Shown here: positions 45,690 through 58,430 of the stretch, piece by piece
How the letters are laid out: each line of letters starts with the position of its first letter
How positions within the stretch are numbered: position 1 is the first letter of the stretch
NCBI RefSeq assembly: GCF_030272615.1
Contig: NC_081412.1
Span: 549,164,488-549,228,487, forward strand
Direction: 5' to 3'
Origin: Cryptomeria japonica
Lineage: Eukaryota > Streptophyta > Pinopsida > Cupressales > Cupressaceae
DNA length: 64,000 nucleotides
Translations under genes and position numbers: made by a program
Notes under the pieces: model-generated
The model's database searches: none
What the model was told of the DNA's origin: nothing
The model's input: only the letters and a program-made list of their open reading frames with translations

Positions 45690-47030
45690 ATTCTTTTCAT
45701 CCTCTATATATAATACTTTTTTTATTCAATAGCAGAACTATTTTTCAGATAAACAGTTATTTATAAGAATTATATGAAAGATTAAAATTAAATATATATA
45801 ATTATAAGAAAATTAAAGGTTAATCTAGTAAACATATTAAATAAATTAATATAATTTAATCATGTAATAGATGAATGAGTTATCTTATATATGAAAATGT
45901 GTGGAAAATTTTAAAATAGATGTAAATAGTCTTTGAAAGGAATGATTTGATATAAGTTATTTAATATATTTTTTAATAATATTTATATAAAAATATATTT
46001 ATGTTAGTCAAATATATATGGTGAGACCATATTTTGAAAAAAAAATATTTGTTTGTTTTTAGCATGCTATCATGTTTCTATGGTGTATATTTTATTAATG
46101 TAGGTGTCAATCAATTATGGTGTGTATATTTTAGTAATTTATGTTTGCTTGAAAGTAAATTATAATTTATTTATTTCAATCAATTTTACATTGTATAAAT
46201 GGATACATTATGACTAAAAATATATATTTAATAGACATATTTAAAAATATGTATTAAGAGAACTAATAGTCTTATTGTTTAACAATTATTTGTAATTGTG
46301 TTTAATTTTTTTTGGGAGAGGTGTGACTTTTTCTATCAATTTTTTTTACAATGACTAACATTATTTTATAAACGATATTTCAAACACTATCCAATTTTTT
46401 TAAAAAAGGTCAATAAAATCTAAAATAAAACAAACTTTTATTACACTTACTCCTAACATAACGCCATACAAAGATTATATTTTCTCTGAGTTGAAATTTA
46501 ATTCTTGTTCTCTAATTCACTATCATTGATTATACATATGTATTTAATGAGCATTATACATTTTGTACAATGGTTTTAAAACAAAAAGGTAAACGTGAAA
46601 CTTAAAATAAGGAACAACACCAAAATTCTCCCATTAAATCTATAGTATATGTTTCTTGATTATACCATCTACAAAGATTTAAAAGATAATACCAATATGA
46701 TATAAAAGATAATACCAACATTATAGTACACACACTTACCTTCTTTGACATACTTACTTTGCAACATAACATCATAGAAAAACTATAGATTTTCTTTCAA
46801 GCAAAATTTAATTTTTTTCATCTAAATACTTGTGAAAGCCCATAAAATAAAAATAGTTCTTTCTTAATCATAATGGTTCAACTCACATAGTAATAAAAGT
46901 TCAATTTTATTAATGATTGCTATGTCTTTCATTAAGATAAATGGAATTTTGAAATGACCTACAACTTAACAAGTGTAAATTGAATGCAAGAAAGCTAAAA
47001 TGGATTATAATAACTAGTGTTAGTTTAACA
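45690..47030. other. Intron of the ABCB gene
   Basis: AT-rich intronic DNA between the TMD2 exons. No inserted gene or phased repeat was seen. Confidence 0.5.
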
Positions 47031-48139
47031 ATCGTACCTGCAAGCATCTTCTCTCGAACGCGTTTGCTTAAATTGGCCCCGATTATCCCAAGACAAAACT
47101 GCTGCAACGAGTAGCCTAGCAATGCAGCGAGAGCAATGCCAAGAAAAACGAAGGTAGTTATCCTAATCTTGCGCTCCATTTCAGAATGATTCTGTATGAA
47201 AAAGTTGGCTATAGATTTAGCCATAAATAGAGCAATCATTGGGACTAGACAACCAAGTATAATGGACCCAAATATGCCCATGATTGCATATGGCCAATCT
47301 GCTACACTCATTTTCAACAATCTCCAGGTCGAATCCTTGGATGCCATAACTTCTAAACCCATCTTTAATAGTTTCTCCTTTTCATTCCCATTGCTTTCAT
47401 ATATTTGTGCATCTACACTTGGATCCTGTTTATCATTGCTGTCGAGCATGACACAAATTCAATGTATTAGAAGAACAACCACAGTAAGTACTCAAATAAA
47501 AATATTAAGGCTGTCTTATTTATATATACCTTGGATTTGGCATTCCTTGTAACGTCTGATCTTTATCATTGTTGGAGTAATCTGGTGCCTGCAAATTTAC
47601 TAGAGAAAAATATGCACCTCCACCTTTTTTAGCCATTAGTTGATCATGGCTTCCCATTTCGACAATAAACCCATCTTTCATAACTACTATGGTATCAACG
47701 TTCTTAATAGTAGATGAGCGGTGTGCTATCACCACTGTTGTTCTACCAATCATGAGCTCATTGAGAGCCAGCTAAATGAGATGCTCGGAAGCAGAATCGA
47801 GGGCACTAGTAGCCTCGTCCAGCAGTAAAATCTTCGGATTCTTCACAATTGCTCTTGCTAGTACGATTCTTTGTTTCTGTCCACCAGAAAGTTGTGCTCC
47901 TCTTTCCCCTACCTACCCCATTCACACACCAAATTATCCATAAATCTATTATATGATTGGATTGAGAAATGAATATACCTGCTAATTGTTATTGCAATTT
48001 CACTGCATAAGTCTCAAATTTAACATTTTAAACTCTTGTTCTTTTTGAAACTTTTCAATTAGAATTGTGCTATTACTCTATAAATAATAATACCAACAAC
48101 ATAAAGATAAAATTTGAGAATTTCAAATTATTAATATAT

Positions 48140-50281
48140 TTATATTGTACAATGATGGCTCTGAGTGATTTCTATTGAAGATCTTCCTCAAGAAATAACT
48201 ATTAATCCTTGCATTCTGAGAACAAGGGGCTTATATCAACCCATAGAGGACTTTCTTCAATTTGTATATCAATTATTCTATATCTAAAGTTTCATAGAGC
48301 ATAGGTTGTTTCACATGGATTTCCTCATCTATATAACTATTAATAAAATTTGGTTTAACATTGATTTATTATACAAGCCACTTGTATTGTACAATAAGTG
48401 TGAAGATAGTCTTAAAAATATTAAGTCTTTTAATTTGATTGAATGTTTTAGAACGTTCTATTTGAGTTGCTTATTAAATTCCCTTGGCAACTAATCTTGC
48501 CTTGTGTCATTAAATGAAACCATTAATATTATATTTCATTTTACAAATCCATTCAATACCAATCATTTGATTATCTTTTGGAGGTTGCACTAATTCCTAT
48601 GTATTATTTTTATCATCTACTTCCATCTCTTTATTCATAGCATCCATCCATACTTTCTCTCTCATTGCTTCTTCATAAATAGAAGGTTCAACTAAAATAT
48701 ATTAAATGCAGTAAAATTTATTACATAGCTCATATTAGTACTCTAATAAATATCATCTAACATGTGTGCCACTTTTGAAGAGTGTGGACTTGATAATGAA
48801 TTTTATTTATCCCTTGATTTTGTGTTATCAAGAGAACTTGGTGAACTTGGGCTTGGAGAACTCAAACTATAACTACTATTAAAGCTTAAATGCCTATTTG
48901 AGCTTGTGGGAGATGAGAAATACTACCATCATTTATGTATACTATTATTATTGCTTCTTACAACTACCATACTCCCCCTTCATCAAAACTCATATAGATT
49001 GACTTACAATCTATTATTTTGTGTTAGGATTATAAAACTTATACCCTCTAGTTGCATTTGAATATCCTATAAAGATATAAAGATAGGATTTTGCATCCAA
49101 CTATTGTCATTTTTGAACTAAAAAATATACTTAAATTGGATAACATACAAAAAAATAAGTCACAATGAGGTTTAGGAGCACTCCAAATTCTCTTTAGAGT
49201 GATGTTTTACATTGATTTTGATCAATTTTGATTCAATTTTTATACAATTGTTATCACTGCTTGTAAATTGATTCAATATTTTGATGGAAGGTTCTTTAAC
49301 TATACCATACTTCACATAATTTCCATAATGGTATGGTTATTTCTTTCTACAATACCATTTTTCTAAGAGGTATAAGTTACAGTAAGTTATCTCTTGAAAT
49401 TGTAATTGTTACAAAAATTAGAAAAATATTTTGAAGTGAATTGACCCCTTCTATAGATTCTAAGTAATTTTCAAAAAAATATCAATTTTTCTTTTGAGCT
49501 ATATCCATGAAATGCTTGGAGCGTTCAAAGGACTTGTATTTTTTCCTAAGGAAGTAAACTCATGTGTGGAAAATAATCATTAATAAAATTTAAACAATAA
49601 AGATTCTTACACAAATATTGCTCTAACATATTACCATAAATGTCAACATGCACAAGCTCAAGAATACATTTTGCACAAGCTCAAGATTACATTTTTCCCA
49701 CTATAATTTAGTAATTTCAAAATTATCTTGATACTTCTTTCCAAGTGCACACTTTGAACAAACTTATTTACTTGAATTGTTAAAAGTTCTATCATCTTAT
49801 TCCTTTTGTGAAGTAAAATTACACTTTAGAAATTCAAACCATATTTGTGAAAGTGTACATTTTAGTGAAAATAAAATTAAAATGAAATAGCCTATTCTTT
49901 TTCAAAAGCCTTCAATACAAGTTGATAATTAACTGGGTCAAACTTGAATATTTTATAGTAGTTATCTTCAATAATAACTTTATAATTTTTTGTGACAAGA
50001 TACCCAATTCTCTAAGATTATGCTATAATTTTAGCACATGCAAAGTATCATGATTATAATTATCTTTTATTTAGTCTTTGCAACAAGAGCACATTTTCCT
50101 ATTATAGCGATCTATTTTCATTACTAAAATTTACTTGACTTCTCATTAATTCATCTAGTTTGAGAAAGGGGTAAAATTTACCTATCATATCATTTGACTA
50201 GCTACTATGTAAGAACAACACATCTTTATGAATTTCATTTTCCAAATTACATGTGAATAATATGCAGGGTTGTATATATTT
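48140..50281 (-). pseudogene. Copia pol remnant (protease-integrase-RT) in an ABCB intron
   Basis: Minus strand, in order: a protease-like stretch (LDELMRSQVNFSNENRSL, ~50,190-50,080); an integrase core (ELVHVDIYGNM, LNFINDY, GQFTSKYFSNFC, KNGIVERNNHTIMEIM, 49,690-49,290); and RT (EAMREKVWMDAMNKEME, IGIEWICKMKYN, HKARLVAKG, YIDEEIHVKQP, YKLKKVLYGL, 48,700-48,200). Order and motifs are those of Ty1/Copia pol. The RT catalytic Asp block reads INVKPNFINS, so Asp is replaced by Asn, and stops and shifts are dense. The gag half of the same element lies at 56,504-57,000, beyond the LINE. LTRs were not identified. Confidence 0.8.
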
Positions 50282-50298
50282 AAAATAACTATCACTAT
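50281..50298 (+). repeat. LINE target-site duplication, left copy
   Basis: TAAAATAACTATCACTAT, identical to 56,486-56,503. It directly precedes the GC-rich 5' end of the LINE (GAGGTGAAGGATGGAGTGGG). Confidence 0.93.
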
Positions 50299-50683
50299 GA
50301 GGTGAAGGATGGAGTGGGCGCGAGTTTTTCAAGTCCAAGCTAGGCCATCTGAGCCCTAGCCCATGGGGGGTTTGTGGTTGTTTGTGCGAAGAGGGGGGAT
50401 AGACTGTTCTTTCCTTTCATGGGGTGTGACAAATTTTGCTGGGGAGACTGATGGCTGATGGCGGGGAGGACTGCGGGGAAGCTTTTGTTTTGAGTGCGAG
50501 TGCGAGGTGTGCAGGGCATCTATGTTTGTTGACAGCAGTGGGAGGAGCTCGAGGGGTGTGGAGGGCTCTATCCATTCTCTCCCCGTTTCAGATTTTGGGA
50601 GGGGTGTGTGGCTTGGGTGGAGGGTTTGGTAGGTAGGGGTTTGGGGTGTGGGTCTTCTTAGTGCCTTACCCTTCTCCTTTTTA

Positions 50684-52078
50684 ATGTCTGCTCTTGGGGG
50701 AGAAGCCTTGGGGGAATCTCCCGGTATGGATTTTTGAGGGCCCTTAAGCACAAAATCCCCATCCCAAGTTATCAAGACCTTTGCTAATGATCTTTTTATT
50801 CTGGATTCGGGGTTTACTAGGGTAGGTTTGTCCAATGACTCTCGGATTTTGAAGATTAATGGTTGTCTTGAGAGATGCAAAGAGAGGCCGAAATTGGTAA
50901 TTCCGCCTGAGATGATTGCTGAAGATGTTGAATATTTCTCCAAGAACTTGTTAAACTGCAAATTTTTGGGGTTGAGGGTTTCTCTGCAGTTTTTGGAGAA
51001 TTGGGCTCAAAGGACTTAGGTGCCGGAAGGGGAAATGGATGTTATGTTGCTAGCAAACAATTACTCCATGGTCACTTTTAATTGCATGGATGATCGCAAT
51101 AGGATCTTTGAGGGAGGCCCATATTTTTATAACCAGGTGGGTTGTTCATCAAACCTTGGCATGCGAGATTTAACCCTTCAGAGGAGCTCCCGAATCGAGT
51201 CCCAGCGTGGGTTTGTTTACCTCGTTTGTTGATGGAATGTTTTTGGGAGGATGTGTTGCGAATGCTAGCTTCATTTCTTGGGAAGCCTATTGGATGTTCA
51301 ATGCAAACCTTGGAGAGAAAGGTAATGACTTTTGCCAGATGTTATAGATATGTGTGAGAGCTCTTACTCTTGGGTCCAACAACTTGATTATGAGACTTTA
51401 CCTTTCTGGTGTCGTCTATGTCATGAGTATGGTCATTTGCAACTTATGTGTGCTAGGTCTAAATCGACTAAGCTTAAACCTCAACAGCCATCTCGTAACC
51501 TTGATGGGGCTGATAAAGGAAAAGCTTCCATGTTTGGGGTGGCTATGGGTGCTAATGGTTTTGTCTACGTTAAGACAAAGAATAGGAGCCAAGGTCAGAA
51601 GAGGTCCTTACAGGAGATTAAGGAGGAGGATACTTGTAATAGATTTGAAGCTTTGGATGATCTTTTCCAGCGGGAGGTGAATCCAGAGATGATTCCATTG
51701 GATCATTGTGCAACAGGGTTGATTCCTGATAGTGTGAACTTAGATACTACTCAGGGTCTAGAGGTAGGTGAGAGTCATCAAATGCAGATGGATCAGTAGG
51801 TAGTGGCTCAGATGGGACCCATCTCTAGTGTTGAAGTAAAGTTGGCTGGTGGGGATGTTTCTCCTACAGCACAAAAATTAGAATCTGCTAGGGTCAAAAG
51901 TAATAAGATCTCACATCTGGGTCTTCTTCAGAAAGACATTAAAAAAGGAGCAACGAAGAAGATTTTGATGGTTGGCAGGAAGAAGGACTTGGATAAGATA
52001 AGATTGATGGGGGAGAATTTGGTTGAGTTGGGGTTAGTAAAGACTCTGGATTCTCATTTTTCTAATCCCCCGAAATGA
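50684..52078 (+). pseudogene. LINE ORF1 (RNA-binding, zinc knuckle)
   Basis: ATG 50,684. The N-terminal part resembles plant L1 ORF1 (DUF4283-type): VIKTFANDLF, LQFLENWAQRT, FEGGPYFYNQ, KPWHARFNPSEE, PAWVCLPRLLMECFWEDVL. A CCHC knuckle (CRLCHEYGHLQLMC) sits near 51,398. The remainder is low-complexity and polar, with ERKVMTFAR before the knuckle. Stops include a TGA after GMDF (~50,735) and TAG after WAQRT and MQMDQ. Two compensating shifts occur between about 51,140 and 51,340. The protein would coat LINE RNA. It ends TGA 52,076-52,078, overlapping the ORF2 ATG at 52,075. Confidence 0.82.
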
Positions 52079-55000
52079 TTGTGCTTTCATGGAATGTGAG
52101 GGGCTTGAATAGTGGCCCTAGCCAAAAAGATGTTTAGGATTTGATAAGGAGTCATTCTCCTGATGTCCTTTTCTTGCAAGAAACTAAATTATCTATGGAA
52201 ATTATGTTGGGTCTGGTGCCAAAGCTATGGGGGAGAGGTGAATGTCAGTGTATTGGGGCATTTGGCTCCTCTAGAGGTGTGGCTTGTCTTTGGAACTCCT
52301 TAAGGATTCATCCTATATGGTAGGTTTCTTCTAGATCTTCTTTATCCAGGGTTGCCTCTAGTCTTGAGACTAGGGAATATATCTTGTTTACTAACGTTTA
52401 TGCCCCCACTGATCTTCAGGGTAAGAAGAATTTGTGGTCTCATAATTCTTTTATGCGTGGGTTGTTTCCTTTTCATCCATGGATTATGGCGGGTGATTTC
52501 AATGCCATCTTAAAGTTGAGTGAGAAGAAGGATGGTGGTATGCGGTTGGATCCTTCTTCCTTCCTTCTTCGAGCTAGTATATCAACCTTGAATCTTGTTG
52601 GAATAAAGCTCAGTAATGGTCTATTCACTTGGAACAACAGGAGGGTAGGGGAGTATTGGATTGTGGAGAGGCTGGATCACTTTCTGGTTTCTTGTTTTTG
52701 GGTTGGTGGGGGGTGGTCCACATGCTCTGAGATTTTAGATTGGAGAAGTTTAGACCACTAGCCCATCAAATTGGTGTCTTCTTCTGCTTGGGTTGCTTCC
52801 ATTCCTTCATTCAAATTCCAGCTTATGTGGTTGCATGATCCTTCTTTGCAGGATCATGTTGCAGAGTGGTGGAGGAAAGGGAGGCCAGGCTTTGGCACTG
52901 CTATTTACACTTTTGCCAAGCAACTGCAATTTGTTAAGTTTTAGCTTAAACGGTGGAATCGTCAGTGTTTGGGTAATATTTTTCATGCTAAGATAGATGC
53001 TCAACTAGAGTTGAATGACATCACCAGAGAAATAAGAGGGCATGGATTGTCAGAAGCCTTGCTTAGGGATGAAGACAGGGAAGTCAAGGATTTAGAGGAG
53101 TGGGAGCTTAGGGAGAAATCTACTAGAAACAGAGAGCTCATATTGATTAGCTTCAAGCAGGCGATATGAATACTGCGCTCTTTTTCAATTTAGTGAAAGC
53201 AAGAAGACATGGCAATTCCATCCCTGCTCTGGTTAATGATAAAGGTGAGCAGTGTTTATCCTTGCAGGAGATCTCTAGGGAGTCTATGCAGTATTTCCGA
53301 TCCCTTTTTAGTGAGGATTCTTAGGGGGAATCTGAAGAGGAGAATCGGGTTCTTGTTTGTATTCCTTCTGTAGTTACTAGGGAGATGAATGAGTAGCTTG
53401 TGGGTCATAATTTGTCGGATGAACTTGAGAGGATTGTTTTCCACATGAATAAGGGGAAAGCTCCTGGACTGGATGGGTTTTCGATTGATTTCTATCAAGA
53501 ATTATGGGATATTATCAAATTGGACTTATTGGAGGTGGTCCTTGAGAGTCCCAGAGAAATAAGAAGATGCTTTGGGCTTTGAATGCGACTTTCATTGCGC
53601 TCATCCCCAAGTATGATGGGGCTGACCGGTTAGGCCAGTTCCGCCCTATTTATCTCTATAATGTGATTTATAAGATAATTTCTAAGTTCATAGCGGAAAG
53701 GTTCAAGAATTGGTTTGGGGGTGTGATTTCTGAGGAGCAGAGAGGGTTTGTGGAGGGTTGTCAAATATTGGATGGAGTGGTCATTGCTATTGAGAGCATT
53801 CATTCTATGGCAGCCTCCAAGGAAAAAGATATGTTTATCAAGTTGGATATGGCAAAGGCTTATGATAGACTCCATTGGTCCTTTCTCTAGAAGATTCTTA
53901 GGGATTTTCGTTTTGTTGATGAATGGATCCAATGGGTAATGAGTTGTGTTTTGTCTACCTCATTCTCTATGCTAATTAATGGAGATCATACTGAGTTGTT
54001 TGGTGCATCTAGGGATCTTTGTCAGGGGGACCCTCTTTCCCTATACTTATTCATTCTTTTGGGTGAGGGTCTAGGGAGTTTGATTAAGTATAATGTGGGT
54101 CTGATTATTAGTCATGGTTGGAGTTGGTGTAATGACATACCTCCTTAGTCCCATTTGTAGTTTGTGGATGATATGACCCTAATGGGACTAGCTTAGATCA
54201 GAGAAGCTATAAATATGCGTAAAGTATTGGATGTCTATCTTGCTGCTTCTGGCCAGTTGATCAATAAGGATAAATCTTCCATTCTTTTCTTCAACACACC
54301 TGGAACTATTCAGATGAAGATTTATCATATCTTGAGATTCTAGATCGCTTATCTTCCCTTGATTTACTTGGGTATTCCTATCTCTATTGGTAATCCTCCC
54401 AAGGACTCTTGGTAGGGTATTCTGGACAAATTTTACATGAAGGTTGAACATTGGACACACAGATGGTTATCCTTTGTTGGGTGGGTTCAACTAATCTAGT
54501 TGGTGGCTCATGCTCTTTCGATTTATAGGTGTATGCTCCAAGTGGCCCCAAAGTCGTTTGTAAAGGGATTAGATTCTTTGGCAAGGCAATTCTTATGGGC
54601 AGACAATGTGTCCTCCTATAAATGGTGTCTTGTCAAATGGGACTTGGTGTGCAGCCCGAAACAGTTGGGTGGGCTTGGCTTCAGGCAGTCTACTTTATTT
54701 GGTGAGGCTTTGGTAGAAAAATTGTACTAGAGGTGGTGTGTTGAATAGGATTGAGGCTGGGCTAGAATTTTGTCTTACAAGTATATGCGGAGGATCCCAA
54801 AGGAGGAATTCCCAAGATATCTGCTTGTGGGAAAAGGCTCTACAATTTGGAGTACTCTCAAGAAAGGGGCTGCACTAATAAAAGGACTTTTTTGGATCTC
54901 TAAGAGGGGGGAAGAGGTGCTTTTTTGGTTTGATTATTGGGATGGCTATCCCCCATTATTGATCAGTTTCCTAACTTAGTGAATCTTTGCCAGAGGTTCA

Positions 55001-56440
55001 TGGACGCAGGGTGATCTAGAGTGAGCGACTTTAAGTCTTCTTATAAGTATGGGAAATTGTAGATTGTGCGGTGGAAGGTTCCTAATGAATGGTCGGTTGT
55101 TGGTATGGATGAAGACTACACTGAGCTTCATGGAATTTTGGCAAGTAGACACTGTTGTTCCCTTAAGGATAGGGATAGACTTGCTTGGTCCCAAAATCTT
55201 AAGGATGTTTTTACTGTTGCAAGTGGGTACCAAGAGTTGTTGTCCCGTAGATTGGAGTGGAGGGAGGTGCACTAGTGGAAATATGTTTGGAACAATTTCT
55301 TTTGGCCGAAGTGTAACTGTTTTGCTTGGACTTTGGCTTTTAATAGATGTCTAACCTGGGACAATATTCGCAAGCATGCATTCCATGGGCCTTCCATCTA
55401 TGTTTTGTGTGGTAATGTGGAGGAGGATTATTCACTCCTCTTCTTCAAATTCCCTTTCTCGTTGCTGGTTTGGCACTACTGGTGGGGCATGTTGAAGCAC
55501 CCTTGTGATCATGTGGATTCTTTGGTAGAGTTTTGGAGCAGTTTTGGGCAGGCCTCCTATTTTGCCCTCTTTTCTCGAGATTGTCTGGCACATTAAACCC
55601 ATTTTCATACTTGAGAAGATCTAGCTAGAGAGGAACAGGAGGATCTTTAGGGAAGTCAGATTGTTAGTTCAGCAAGTATGGAATAGAATCATTGGAATGA
55701 TCCGGGAGATGCTGGAAGCTAAATGGGAGGTGAATTTTCCTCTGGATAGAGGAGAGGTTGATATTGTGAGTAGGTTGGGTTTGCAAGAGATATCTTCTAT
55801 GTCAGCTTGTGTCAGGAGAGGTAGACATGCTATGAAGAAGGTTCATAGGGTGGGAAGATTGTTGCCCCCTTAGGATGAGTCCATCAATATTAACACCGAT
55901 GGCTCCTCTAGGGGTAATCTGGGTCCTGTTGGGATTGGTGGTGTTGGTAGGGATTGTATGGGGGATTTGGTTTTCTTCTTTTTAGTGCATAAACGGTATC
56001 AGTCTAATAATTTTATGGAGGGATTAGCAATTTTCTATACCTTGGGGCATGCATTTGAGTTGGGGTGGCGTAATTTTATCTACAAATCGGATTCACATAT
56101 TATTGTTAACCTATTGATTAAGTAAAAGGTGAGTGGTATTAATTGGCAGTTGGCATGGATTGTTCACCAAATTTTGCAAATTAGTGCTATGATGGAGGTG
56201 GTGTCTTTTAAACACACTCCTCGTGATTGAAATAGAGAAGTTGATTGTTTGGCTAAGTGGGCCTCAGAACATGGTGATGATTGGAATGATGAGGGTTGGG
56301 AGCATCTTTTCTTGGATTACTATTAGGACTTGCATAAGATCTTTGCTGAGGATATGGATGGTTATGAAGTTGGTTGATTTTTTGTTGGGCTTGTTGTTCT
56401 CTTCTTGAGCTTTGAGGCTCTGGTTTTCTTATGTAATTCT
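52075..56440 (+). pseudogene. LINE ORF2 (endonuclease, reverse transcriptase, RNase H)
   Basis: Apurinic endonuclease domain: LSWNVRGLN, FLQETKLS, NVYAPTD, MAGDFNAIL, ERLDHFLVS (52,075-52,760). RT: NKGKAPGLDGFSIDFYQELW (53,450), ATFIALIPK, FRPIYLYNVIYKIISK, FIKLDMAKAYDRLHWSFL, CQGDPLS and the catalytic FVDD (~54,164; YADD-type). A zf-RVT-like part follows (RCLTWDNIRKH). RNase H closes it (55,874-56,270): NTDGSSRGN, MEGLA, KSDSHII, FKHTPRD. This enzyme nicks target DNA and reverse-transcribes the LINE RNA on it. Frameshifts lie near 53,160, 53,565, 55,000 and 55,620. Nearly all stops traced in frame are TAG. A C-terminal RNase H is known in plant L1 lineages. Confidence 0.88.
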
Positions 56441-56485
56441 TGTTTCTAATTATTAATAAAAATTTAACCCCTTTATTCAATAAAA

Positions 56486-56503
56486 TAAAATAACTATCAC
56501 TAT
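56486..56503 (+). repeat. LINE target-site duplication, right copy
   Basis: TAAAATAACTATCACTAT, identical to 50,281-50,298. The A-rich LINE tail runs into it. Confidence 0.93.
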
Positions 56504-57000
56504 AGTTGGCTCTCTATTTATCCATGTCATATTTTTTCTGTCTACATTAAAACTCATTTTGTCCATATTTTTCATAATACATCCACTCAACTCTTCTATC
56601 ATGCATGAAACTTTATAGACTTCCTCTTCCTCTACCACTTCCTCTACTAGTAGAAGGATCTTATTGAGATTTTATTGATTGAGAAAGAATAGTAGTATAT
56701 TTTTCTTTAATTCTTATAGTAAAATAAAAAGGTTGTACCAAGTTCTTTGTAGAATGTTAAATACACTACTCATAAGGTTGCACAGAACTTACCAACTCTA
56801 CCACATAAAATGAATGGCAATGAAAAAAGGATAAATGAATGACTTTTAGCTTCTGATATTTGATCCCTATTCATTGATCTTCAAAAATTATCTCAAGTCA
56901 TTAAATATATAAGTATTTTCAAGCTTGGTAGTAAAAATAAAGGTAGTGTGGCAATATTTTACTAGTCAAAGCATGATAAAAGGTTGGATATATTATTTTA
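56504..57000 (-). pseudogene. Copia gag remnant, other side of the LINE
   Basis: The minus strand has a Gly/Arg run (SRGSGRGRGSL) followed by YYEKYGQNEF-C, a decayed CCHC knuckle of a Copia gag. This is what should precede the protease at 50,240 in the same element, so the LINE split the Copia between gag and protease. Upstream of ~56,750 similarity fades. Confidence 0.65.
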
Positions 57001-58430
57001 TACTTCATTGATTGTTTGACTACCCATGTCATCAAAATTTACATACTTAGTATAAGTGTTTACTATAATGTAGATGTACTAGGTTTGTGGGCCAAAATGT
57101 TGAGGTTTGGATTATATATAAAATTCTAGATCAAATTGAGTGTGGCCACATTTTATTAGGGACAAATGTGGCTGGTCCTTTTGACCTACTTAACACAAGA
57201 TTTCAAATGTTTGATATCTCTATAGTGATGTTGAAAAGAAGAAGTGTGTCTAAGTAATCGTAACAATGGAAAAATGGCTAAATTGAGGGGCCTTGATGAA
57301 TGCTTTCCCCATTTTTCCTTGACAATAAAGCCATGGTTCAAAAGGAATGAAACAAACAACACATGGTCTTAGATGATATGTTTGGTGGATCCACTTGGCC
57401 TATTTTGAAAAGCTCACTTACATGTTTGAGATCCACTTAATGATGTTAATATTAGTGGTTATTTATTCTAATTTCTAATAGAAAAATGGCTATGAGAATC
57501 TACGCAAAAAAAAATCCTTTAGTGCTAATTGTTCAACCATACATCAATTGCCAATCAACATGAGCTATTAATCTAGGATGGAATTAAAAACTGTTAATCT
57601 ACCAAAACTCCCTATGGGGTTTCTAAATAGAAATTGACAAGAGTAGGGTTGTGCCATGGAATATTTTTAGGTTGCATGTTAATCTAAATAGATGAATGCA
57701 TTGGTTTCCATAAGAATAAATATACTTGTGGGACTACTTGTAACATGGTGATTTGTAGAGGCAAATCCAATTTTCAATGTTGCGATAGTGTTTGAAAGGA
57801 ACTAATGGGGATGGAAATGAAAATCAAATTTGTGCACATTAAAATTGCAAAAATTAATGTGAAAATGAATCCTTAGGATGTAGGTGGCCTTGTAGACATT
57901 TATGAGGCACCAAATATCAATATGGGTGGAATTTTGTGCATGACATGCATGCACATTAACAAAAATCTTCTACTCTATTTTGTATTGCATCAAATATTGA
58001 TGGATGTCTTGTTGTGTATTGAAGCTTTTACATTTCATTAATTATACTCCTATTCCTTGTATCTAGATTGAATATATGTTTCAAACTATAGATAATTGAA
58101 TGACTACTTTAAAAAGTATGCAAAGAAATCTTTTCACTAAAAAATATTACAACAAATTTATTCAAAAGATGATGAAAATAACATATGACGAAATTAAGAA
58201 AAGATGCCCATTCAAAAATTATCCCTCAAACAATAAAACATATTAGAATTAAAAGAACCAAATGTTAAAATATTAAAATGGTCTTCTCATATTTTTATTA
58301 TTTAGCCTCATACGACCTTCGAATTTAATTCTTATGAGGAAGTCTATTACCTTTGAATACTCCATTGACGGGGAAATGATATTTTAAGAATCCACGCCAT
58401 CTTTATTGAAGATTTCTCTACAAAAACTTA
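57001..58430. other. ABCB intron, no further gene
   Basis: AT-rich, with G-rich text on one strand at 57,080-57,900 that probably belongs to the eroded Copia element's 5' part. No frame or LTR end could be supported. Confidence 0.4.

Larger units (their letters stand above)
50299..56485 (+). mobile_element. Near-complete plant L1 LINE, 6.2 kb
   Basis: GC-rich 5' end (50,299-50,683), ORF1, ORF2 overlapping by ATGA, a short 3' UTR and an A-rich tail (TTCAATAAAATAAAATAA), bounded by an 18-base perfect target-site duplication. Inserted on the plus strand into a minus-strand Copia element inside an ABCB intron. Its length and intact 5' end suggest full-length insertion, not the usual 5' truncation. 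Both ORFs now have many stops, mostly TAG. Confidence 0.92.

Noticed and set aside
50356-50961. 201-codon minus-strand frame rich in Pro/Ser
   Set aside because: Antisense of the LINE 5' region and ORF1 start; no recognisable domain, and the plus strand is clearly the coding one.
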